Shown here piece after piece: positions 1 to 4,891 of a DNA stretch of 6,090 nucleotides. Every line of letters begins with the position of its first letter. The first letter of the stretch is position 1. The DNA comes from Methanomicrobiales archaeon (GTDB lineage Archaea > Halobacteriota > Methanomicrobia > Methanomicrobiales > Methanospirillaceae). Below the pieces are notes generated by a model, which saw nothing but the letters and a program-made list of their open reading frames with translations, did no database searches and was not told the DNA's origin. A program made the position numbers and the translations under genes. The stretch is from positions 1 through 6,090 of the forward strand of contig JAAYPD010000331.1 of the NCBI GenBank assembly GCA_012520015.1. The letters are read 5' to 3'.

Positions 1-1
1 A

Positions 2-1183
2 ACCGGTCCAAACCTCCCGAACGCAGGTGGTATGCTGAAATCCCCACGTAAGGAAGTCAACAATGACCAGCCGGCATCCTTTGACCAGGCTGATGTTCAG
101 GATGACGACACCTACGAATTCAAGTGGCAGACCGCCAACCTTGAGATGGATGCAGGTACCTACACCGTTTACGCAGTCAGCGCTCCGCGCGACAAGGATC
201 ACCTCAGTGACGCACAGTATGACACTGTCTCACTCGTGATCAAGAAACCGTATATCCAGGCAACCGCTTCCGCAAGTGTTGTTGCAAAGGGTGACAAGAT
301 GTTCATCCGTGGAACTGCAGAGGGCGACCCGTCAAAGGGTGTTGCAATCTGGATCCTTGGGAAGAACAAAGTACTGTACGCAACTGAATCCGTGAACGAT
401 GACATGACATTCGAACACGAGGTCAAGAGCGCTGCAACTTCATCTCTCTATGCAGGACAGTACTTCGTCGTTATCCAGCACCCAATGTACAACAATGAGT
501 TCGATGTCTACCCAGACAACCCACTTGAACCACAGAAGATCCTCGGTGCATACCCAACCCGCGACTCTGAAATCTTCAGAATCGGTGGTGCAGGAGCACT
601 TCAGGGAACTGACGCTGCAGAGGCACTTGTCAAAGCAATTGACTCAGCAATGGTAGATGATATCTACACCAAGATGCAGTTCCTCGTTGAGGAGCCCAAG
701 GTCACCATCAACCCGATTGGTGAACAGGCTGTAGGTTCCAAGTTCGAGATCACTGGTTCCACCAACCTCATGTATGACGACAACGATCTGCTTGTCGAGG
801 TAACTTCATCCTCATTCAAGCCGACCGACAAGTCACAGAGTGGTGAGTTCAACGGCGCAACCGGAACCGTCAAGGTTCAGCAGGGCACTGATGGACTTAA
901 CAAGTGGAGCTTTACCGTTGACGCAAGCACCTTCAAGCCGGATGAGTACATCGTCCGTGTCTCTGGTGTCACTACCGGTGTTGTGGAAACCGCACTATTC
1001 AACGTTGTTGAAGCTGGAGCAGTCCCTGTAGCACCAGTCGTTGTGCCAACCGAAGCACCAGTTGTAGAAGAACCTGTTGAAGAAGAACCTGTTGAAGAAG
1101 AACCTGTTGCAGAGGAACCTGTTGCAGAGGAACCTGTTGAAGAAGAACCTGCAGCAGAAGAACCAGACAGCAAGACTGCGTAA
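2..1183 (+). CDS. Methanomicrobiales surface-layer protein, 5'-truncated, acidic Glu-Pro tail
   Basis: The frame is open to the left edge (ten codons before the Met at base 32), so the true start and signal peptide lie outside and 393 residues are visible. Residues below count from that Met. The protein is a set of Ig-like beta domains: one ends near 70, a second spans about 73-165, a third about 222-326. Domains 2 and 3 share a 'GxKxxIxG' opening (87-94 and 235-242), and all three close with G/E-Y-x-V type strands (DAGTYTV, YAGQYFV, PDEYIV). The segments around LQGTDAAEAL (190-199) and the NKWSFTVDASTFKPDEYIV block resemble, from memory, Methanomicrobiales S-layer proteins with an N-terminal DUF3821-type domain. 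It should therefore be secreted and form part of the cell envelope. Unusually, it ends in seven VEEEP-like units (344-378) and DSKTA, with no Thr-rich stalk or hydrophobic anchor. There is no cysteine and no N-x-S/T sequon in the visible part. Codon use is strongly biased, suggesting high expression. Confidence 0.85.
   Translation, partial: TGPNLPNAGGMLKSPRKEVNNDQPASFDQADVQDDDTYEFKWQTANLEMDAGTYTVYAVSAPRDKDHLSDAQYDTVSLVIKKPYIQATASASVVAKGDKMFIRGTAEGDPSKGVAIWILGKNKVLYATESVNDDMTFEHEVKSAATSSLYAGQYFVVIQHPMYNNEFDVYPDNPLEPQKILGAYPTRDSEIFRIGGAGALQGTDAAEALVKAIDSAMVDDIYTKMQFLVEEPKVTINPIGEQAVGSKFEITGSTNLMYDDNDLLVEVTSSSFKPTDKSQSGEFNGATGTVKVQQGTDGLNKWSFTVDASTFKPDEYIVRVSGVTTGVVETALFNVVEAGAVPVAPVVVPTEAPVVEEPVEEEPVEEEPVAEEPVAEEPVEEEPAAEEPDSKTA
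1061..1165 (+). repeat. Seven-copy 15-bp tandem repeat encoding (V/A)(E/A/V)EEP
   Basis: Seven in-frame 15-base units run without interruption at the 3' end of the surface protein gene. Units 2, 3 and 6 are identical (GTTGAAGAAGAACCT) and units 4 and 5 are identical (GTTGCAGAGGAACCT). Unit 1 has GTA at its second codon, and unit 7 starts with GCA and ends in CCA. They encode VVEEP, VEEEP, VEEEP, VAEEP, VAEEP, VEEEP and AAEEP. Identity at silent positions within the two unit classes suggests recent duplication by slippage or unequal exchange. The product should be an extended, highly acidic, proline-spaced tail. Confidence 0.95.
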
Positions 1184-1209
1184 ATTAAATCAGGTTTAAC
1201 ATCTGATTT

Positions 1210-1235
1210 CCCTGGAAAACCAGGGTCTTTTTTTT
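1210..1235 (+). terminator. Stem-loop plus T8 terminator of the surface protein gene
   Basis: CCCTGG (1210-1215) pairs perfectly with CCAGGG (1220-1225) around an AAAA loop. Two bases later comes a run of eight T (1228-1235). It lies 27 bases after the TAA stop. A weaker 5-bp stem, ATCAG/CTGAT (1189-1193 with 1203-1207), sits just before it. T-runs are enough for archaeal RNA polymerase to terminate. The added GC-rich stem makes this look like a bacterial intrinsic terminator, which would suit a strongly transcribed gene. Confidence 0.85.
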
Positions 1236-1270
1236 GAATTATTACTCATCAATTCATAGCAGATATCTTA

Positions 1271-1294
1271 TCCTGATCCCATGAGTTATCAGGA
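1271..1294. other. 7-bp inverted repeat in the convergent intergenic region
   Basis: TCCTGAT (1271-1277) and ATCAGGA (1288-1294) form a perfect 7-bp stem with a 10-base loop. It lies between the end of the surface protein gene and the end of the minus-strand operon. It has no T-run on the operon's side, so it is at best a 3'-end or stability element for the minus-strand transcript. I see no gene in 1184-1369. Confidence 0.4.
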
Positions 1295-1369
1295 CTTACA
1301 CGTAAGAAAGAGTCAAACCGGAATAAAGCGCCCTGGATAGCCTGATGGTGATGTCAAGGCTGTAGCTTA

Positions 1370-1882
1370 CTACTTCTGGTAATTTTTGGCTATTGTGAAC
1401 CGCCATCCACAATGATATGACCTGGCCATGATGTCAGGCGGACATGCTATACATTCAACCTCTATTCCAGGGTCGATGGTATGAGCAAATATCTCGTAAT
1501 CAACAAGGCCGATCGTCTTACAGGGGAATAATGGCAGCCCTTTCCTTTCCCTTGCTGCATGGGTTCTGCATGTGGTCATGAATAATTCCATGACTCCTGG
1601 CATGGGTTTTCGGATTTCATAAGTGTTAAGGAGTGAGAATAGCCTGTGATTAAGAGCAGTCTCCAATGACTCCAGCCCCCCGGATGGAGGAAGACGAAGA
1701 CGATTCATTATCCGTTCAGCTTCGATCCTGGAGAACTCTTTCCAGGCGGCAATATCACATTCAAGAGCAATATCAAGCCCGTATCTCTTTTCGATCTCCA
1801 AAAACCATAATCCATCGATAGCAAGCCAGTTCTTCGCTGCATCAATCAGCTCTCTTTTCAGTTCTTCCGGGTCTTCTTTCAT
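1370..1882 (-). CDS. Cysteine-rich cytosolic protein, DUF6125-like
   Basis: A 170-residue soluble protein with no signal peptide or membrane helix. From memory, the sequence resembles the archaeal DUF6125 family, which seems related to ATC-hydrolase-like proteins; no function is established. The N-terminal half (1-90) is predicted helical, with KNWLAIDGLWFLEIEKRYG followed by a GGLESLE turn (68-74). The C-terminal half carries five cysteines at 105 (TTCRTHAAR), 121 (FPCK), 144 and 147 (CIACPPD) and 158 (HCGWRF), with His108 and His157 nearby. This spacing suggests a metal site or redox/catalytic cysteines, which is inference. It is the last gene of the operon: its ATG overlaps the permease stop (ATGA, 1879-1882), and a GGAG ribosome site (1892-1895) lies 9 bases upstream of the start. 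Translation ends in two consecutive stops, TAG then TAA, which argues against readthrough. The family call is moderate; the gene itself is secure. Confidence 0.8.
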   Translation of the reverse strand: MKEDPEELKRELIDAAKNWLAIDGLWFLEIEKRYGLDIALECDIAAWKEFSRIEAERIMNRLRLPPSGGLESLETALNHRLFSLLNTYEIRKPMPGVMELFMTTCRTHAARERKGLPLFPCKTIGLVDYEIFAHTIDPGIEVECIACPPDIMARSYHCGWRFTIAKNYQK

Positions 1883-2670
1883 ACAACCAGTCTCCGTTTA
1901 AAGAGTCGGATAGCCAGGAATGAAAATATTATTGTTCCCATAACAATCCATGAAATATTGAATGCCCAAAGAGGTACAGAAGTTTCCGTTAAAAGTCCCC
2001 TGATGAGACTTACCACGTGGGTGAGCGGTAAAAGCAAGAGGGCCAGAACCTGAACGATCTGGGGGAGCAGATGCAAAGGGAAAAAGGTTCCAGAGAAGAG
2101 GAACATTGGGGCAACAAAGAGGGTTGCCGGGTATGACATGGTATCTATCGAGGGTGAGACTGCTGAAAAACACGCCGCTATTGAGGAGAATAATACCCCT
2201 GCAAGGAATGAGAAAGGAAGTACAATAAGTAATCCGACAGGAGAGGCAAGTCCAAGCAGAAGGAGCACGATGCTTATTGACAGGGCAGAGATCAATCCTC
2301 GTGTTGCCCCCCAGAAGATCTCTCCCAGGATCACTTCCTGGATGGTTATTGGTGTCGCAAGCAGTGCATCAAATGTCTTCTGATAATACATCCTGACATA
2401 AGTCCCGTACGCACATTCAAAAAAGGAAGCATTCATCACCGATGCAGCAAGGATTGCAGGAGCAATGAACCTGATATATGGAACTCCTTCAATGTCGGTG
2501 ATATATGCTCCGATCCCAAACCCGATCGCTCCAAGGTAAAGAAGAGGTTCTATGAACGGTGGGATCAGGTTCACACGGATATTTCTTCGAAATACTAATG
2601 CATTGCGAAACCAGACCCTGGATACACCAATGAACATAATTCCAATTATTTCATGGATCTTAATTCTCAT
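1879..2670 (-). CDS. ABC-2 type transporter permease (DrrB/NodJ-like)
   Basis: A 263-residue polytopic membrane protein, the usual length for ABC-2 exporter permeases. Hydrophobic segments lie at about 37-58, 68-86, 114-138, 145-172, 182-200, 205-226 and 236-256, consistent with the six-helix ABC-2 fold plus one re-entrant or amphipathic stretch. Family-typical stretches are EPLLYLGAIGFGIGAYI (41-57), YVRMYYQKTFDALLATPI (91-108, the coupling region after the second helix), PMFLFSGTFFPL (188-199) and PLTHVVSLIRG (215-225). It forms the membrane channel for the ATPase encoded immediately upstream, probably as a dimer, and exports an unknown substrate or lipid. Its ATG overlaps the ATPase stop by ATGA (2667-2670). 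A strong GGGAGGG site lies 10 bases upstream, inside the end of the ATPase gene. The substrate cannot be read from the sequence. Confidence 0.93.
   Translation of the reverse strand: MRIKIHEIIGIMFIGVSRVWFRNALVFRRNIRVNLIPPFIEPLLYLGAIGFGIGAYITDIEGVPYIRFIAPAILAASVMNASFFECAYGTYVRMYYQKTFDALLATPITIQEVILGEIFWGATRGLISALSISIVLLLLGLASPVGLLIVLPFSFLAGVLFSSIAACFSAVSPSIDTMSYPATLFVAPMFLFSGTFFPLHLLPQIVQVLALLLLPLTHVVSLIRGLLTETSVPLWAFNISWIVMGTIIFSFLAIRLFKRRLVV
1892..1895 (-). promoter_or_regulatory. Ribosome binding site of the DUF6125-like gene
   Basis: On the minus strand this reads GGAG, nine bases before the ATG at 1882 and inside the 3' end of the permease gene. Together with the ATGA overlap it supports this start codon and translational coupling. 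Confidence 0.55.
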
Positions 2671-3578
2671 TCGCGAAGCCCCCTCCCGGTCAGCATTAAG
2701 AAGACATCTTCAAGTGACCCCGGACGGGTGATTATCCGGATCTCCCTGAACTGTTCAGTTAACCTGTCTGCCAACTCACGGGGTTTATCAGTGCGAACCT
2801 GTATCATCTCTCCACCAGTCCCGTAAGAGATATTTATCGAGTCCAGGTACCTGGTCACCTGGTCACTTTTATCTGTCTCGACTATATCCATCCCGATAAA
2901 GGTTCTGACAAGTGCATCTGGAGATCCTTCCACCAGAATTTTGGCATGATCCATTATCACAAGCCTGTCACAAAGCTTGGCAGCCTCGTCAAGATAATGC
3001 GTCGTCAAAACGATGGTGTGTCCTTCTGCACGCAATTTCAGAAGTTTTTCCCAGATGTGATGGCGGCCTTGCGGGTCCAGCCCTATTGTTGGCTCATCAA
3101 GGATTAGCAGGTCCGGATTGTTCATAAGGGCTCTTGCAAGAAGCAGTCTTCTTTTCATTCCTCCTGAAAGTTTCTCGATAATAGTATCTTTTTTCCCCTC
3201 AAGTTCAAAGAACTCAAGAAGATTTTTAGCACGTTTTAGTGCATCATCCCTGCCGATATCAAAAAACCGGGCATATACAGTCAGGTTATCAAAAACCGAC
3301 AGGTCAGGATCCAGGTTTGTCTCCTGTGGGACTACTCCAATCCTCTTACGGATGATCCTCCCGGAAGTTTCAGGATCATCTCCGAACACTCTTAATTTTC
3401 CACCAGTTCTTGGAGAGACACACTGAACCATCTTCATGGTTGTTGTTTTTCCAGCACCGTTCGGTCCAAGAAAGCCAAACAGTTCCCCCCTGGTTACTGA
3501 AAAGGAGATCGAATCAACTGCCGTCAGGTCACGGTAACGCTTTGTAAGGTCTTTGGCCTCAATTACATACCGGGACAT
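2667..3578 (-). CDS. ABC transporter ATP-binding protein (DrrA/CcmA/NodI-like)
   Basis: A 303-residue ABC ATPase with all nucleotide-binding motifs intact: Walker A GPNGAGKT (38-45), Q-loop Gln85 (VVPQE), signature LSGGM (137-141), Walker B LLILDE (157-162, catalytic Glu162), D-loop IGLD (165-168) and switch His194 (TTHYLDEA). After the ATPase core, a C-terminal domain of about 75 residues ends in SLEDVFLMLTGRG (288-300), the hallmark of the DrrA-type exporter ATPases. It powers the permease encoded next. The start at 3576-3578 gives the usual N-terminus just before the first strand (VIEAKDLTKRY). I see no Shine-Dalgarno motif there. The gene begins 23 bases after the protease gene stops on the same strand, so co-transcription is likely. 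Confidence 0.95.
   Translation of the reverse strand: MSRYVIEAKDLTKRYRDLTAVDSISFSVTRGELFGFLGPNGAGKTTTMKMVQCVSPRTGGKLRVFGDDPETSGRIIRKRIGVVPQETNLDPDLSVFDNLTVYARFFDIGRDDALKRAKNLLEFFELEGKKDTIIEKLSGGMKRRLLLARALMNNPDLLILDEPTIGLDPQGRHHIWEKLLKLRAEGHTIVLTTHYLDEAAKLCDRLVIMDHAKILVEGSPDALVRTFIGMDIVETDKSDQVTRYLDSINISYGTGGEMIQVRTDKPRELADRLTEQFREIRIITRPGSLEDVFLMLTGRGLRE
2681..2687 (-). promoter_or_regulatory. Ribosome binding site of the ABC permease
   Basis: On the minus strand this reads GGGAGGG, followed by ten bases and then the permease ATG at 2670. It lies within the last codons of the ATPase gene and explains how the permease is re-initiated after the ATGA overlap. It is the strongest Shine-Dalgarno match in the operon. 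Confidence 0.7.
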
Positions 3579-3601
3579 ATACTGGTGTTAATGATCAATG
3601 G

Positions 3602-4525
3602 TTACAGGGTCATCATAAACCATCCCATGAGGAAACCAATTATTGCCCCTCCGTTCAGGGGGGGAAGTCCTGCCTGTGGCCTGCCGGAAAACACCGCACG
3701 CATGAGGATACCAAGTCCTGCAAGGGATCCAAGTATGGTTCCCATTGCCGTAAGGCTGAATATTCCGACTCCTCCTCCAGGTGTGAATACACAGGCAGAA
3801 GTCACCAGAATTGATGGCATAATGAGATCCCCAAGACCCATCAGGTATGCTGCACGGTCATGTTTTGGTTCTTCATCATCTGTTTTTATCGTGTCAATAT
3901 TACCACCAATCCCGTCGCGGATGAATGAGTATCCCTCTTTTTTCGGAACTACGACCATTATGGGCATTTTACCTTCAATGACTCCATTTGCCAGGGTAAG
4001 CATGTGCTTTGTCTTGTATACAGATATCGCGTCATATACCGCGAGAAGGATAAGAAGGAGTATCACAGGGATCGGTTCAAGTGATATCCCAAACATTGAT
4101 GCAACTCCTGCGGCAAGTAAAACGCCAAGAATATCAACGACGTACCATTCAGGATACTTCCATAACAGCAGGGTAGCGACCCCTGCCAGGGCCACGCCAA
4201 GGAATAAAGCCGGGCCTTCCTGGGTAACAAGGGCCAGTAACCCTGAGAATACGTAAATATATGCAATGAAAAGGGAGATCCTTATTATCCAGCCCAGGAT
4301 CCGTTTAAACTTATATTTTATCAGGATAAGCATAAGGGCCGTGAACCCAAGAAGCATCGCGATAAACCACACCGGGTTTGAGATGGACTGGGGGTCTTCA
4401 AAGACCGCATATCCTGACGCGGACATCGGTGCTGCAAGGAGAACAGATCCTGTCTCAACAGCAAGGAGCATTACCGGCATTGCAAGGATGGCAAGATATT
4501 CCCGGATTTGTTCCTTTGATCTCAT
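3602..4525 (-). CDS. Presenilin/signal-peptide-peptidase-like A22 family aspartyl protease
   Basis: A 307-residue polytopic protein with nine predicted membrane helices (about 9-32, 52-70, 77-97, 106-122, 127-146, 151-169, 225-247, 252-275, 286-305), the presenilin/SPP fold. Both catalytic motifs are present: YD at 164-165 in helix 6 (AVYDAISVYKTKHM) and GLGD at 230-233 in helix 7, so Asp165 and Asp233 are the catalytic pair. The PAL-equivalent before helix 9 reads Pro-Pro-Leu (288-290) followed by NGG. The hydrophilic loop 185-222 between the catalytic helices is short, as in archaeal homologues, whose best known member is the crystallised Methanoculleus marisnigri protease. Expected role: cleavage of membrane-spanning peptides within the bilayer; natural archaeal substrates are unknown. 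An in-frame TAA 12 bases upstream fixes the ATG at 4525. It is the first gene of the minus-strand operon. Confidence 0.95.
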   Translation of the reverse strand: MRSKEQIREYLAILAMPVMLLAVETGSVLLAAPMSASGYAVFEDPQSISNPVWFIAMLLGFTALMLILIKYKFKRILGWIIRISLFIAYIYVFSGLLALVTQEGPALFLGVALAGVATLLLWKYPEWYVVDILGVLLAAGVASMFGISLEPIPVILLLILLAVYDAISVYKTKHMLTLANGVIEGKMPIMVVVPKKEGYSFIRDGIGGNIDTIKTDDEEPKHDRAAYLMGLGDLIMPSILVTSACVFTPGGGVGIFSLTAMGTILGSLAGLGILMRAVFSGRPQAGLPPLNGGAIIGFLMGWFMMTL

Positions 4526-4569
4526 GATAACCAGTACTTAAATCATGGGAGAACTACCTATCTGAATAT
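4526..4569. promoter_or_regulatory. 44-bp divergent promoter region (protease operon / FEN1 operon)
   Basis: These bases separate two start codons pointing away from each other, so both promoters must sit here or reach into the neighbouring coding sequences. On the plus strand CTTAAAT (4537-4543) is a TATA-like box centred 30 bases before the ATG at 4570. That is the spacing expected for an archaeal leaderless transcript starting at or next to the ATG. On the minus strand ATATATTC (4571 to 4564) is a possible TATA box about 42 bases before the protease ATG, which would leave a leader of roughly 15 bases. Neither has been checked experimentally; the plus-strand box is the better candidate. Confidence 0.5.
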
Positions 4570-4884
4570 ATGGATGATCGGATCCTTCTGGCCGGGATAA
4601 TCCCTCTCCTCCTGGTATCATGTGGATGTATCCTGGTAGGTTCTGCTTTCAGGTTTCCAGTTGAAGCGATTATCGGGCTGCTCCTGATAACTCTTCCGAT
4701 AATTTTCCTCACCTGGTATATCCTGGTAAGGGTAGAAAACCTTACGGCTGGTGTAAAATTCCAGGGCAGAATTATCCATCAGGCAGTAGATAATCAGGCA
4801 CTGGATATGAAGCGGAGATATGAAGAATCAAAAAGGGCGATGATGGACTTTCAGTCAGAACTATCCAGAAGGATATACCGGTAG
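4570..4884 (+). CDS. Small membrane protein, two helices and a cytosolic helical tail, unknown function
   Basis: I do not recognise this 104-residue protein. Two hydrophobic helices (about 5-25 and 31-53) form a hairpin with a very short connection, followed by a hydrophilic tail (54-104) predicted helical and rich in charged residues (KRRYEESKRA, 81-90), possibly a short coiled coil. With a short acidic N-terminus (MDDR) and Arg54 right after helix 2, both ends may lie in the cytoplasm. LVSC at 15-18 superficially resembles a lipobox, but the lack of a positive N-region and the second helix make lipoprotein processing unlikely. The gene starts about 30 bases after a TATA-like box and has no well-placed Shine-Dalgarno motif. 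It ends 7 bases before FEN1, so the two are almost certainly co-transcribed. No function should be assumed from that. Confidence 0.75.
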   Translation: MDDRILLAGIIPLLLVSCGCILVGSAFRFPVEAIIGLLLITLPIIFLTWYILVRVENLTAGVKFQGRIIHQAVDNQALDMKRRYEESKRAMMDFQSELSRRIYR

Positions 4885-4891
4885 GCTGACC

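Noticed and set aside
877..1173. 98-residue minus-strand reading frame rich in Gly, Ser and Thr opposite the surface protein tail
   Set aside because: It is the mirror of the Glu-Pro repeat and the third Ig-like domain. The repetitive composition follows from the 15-bp units, and the plus-strand frame is a recognisable protein.
1370..1372. TAG stop of the DUF6125-like gene as a possible pyrrolysine codon
   Set aside because: The next codon is TAA, so readthrough would add one residue only, and Methanomicrobiales are not known as pyrrolysine users.
1336..1375. TGATG-containing stretch considered as a C/D-box small RNA or tRNA remnant
   Set aside because: No matching D box at a suitable distance, no terminal stem and no cloverleaf could be drawn.
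3579..3601. Possible separate promoter for the ABC ATPase in the 23-base gap
   Set aside because: No TATA-like box with usable spacing and no Shine-Dalgarno motif are present; co-transcription with the protease gene explains the layout better.
3585..4256. 223-residue plus-strand reading frame opposite the A22 protease
   Set aside because: Pro-, Ser- and Arg-rich composition typical of an antisense shadow; the minus strand has both catalytic motifs and nine helices.
4609..4629. Lipobox-like LVSC at residues 15-18 of the small membrane protein
   Set aside because: The N-terminus is acidic rather than basic, the cysteine is inside a longer hydrophobic helix, and a second helix follows at once, so a two-helix membrane protein is the simpler reading.
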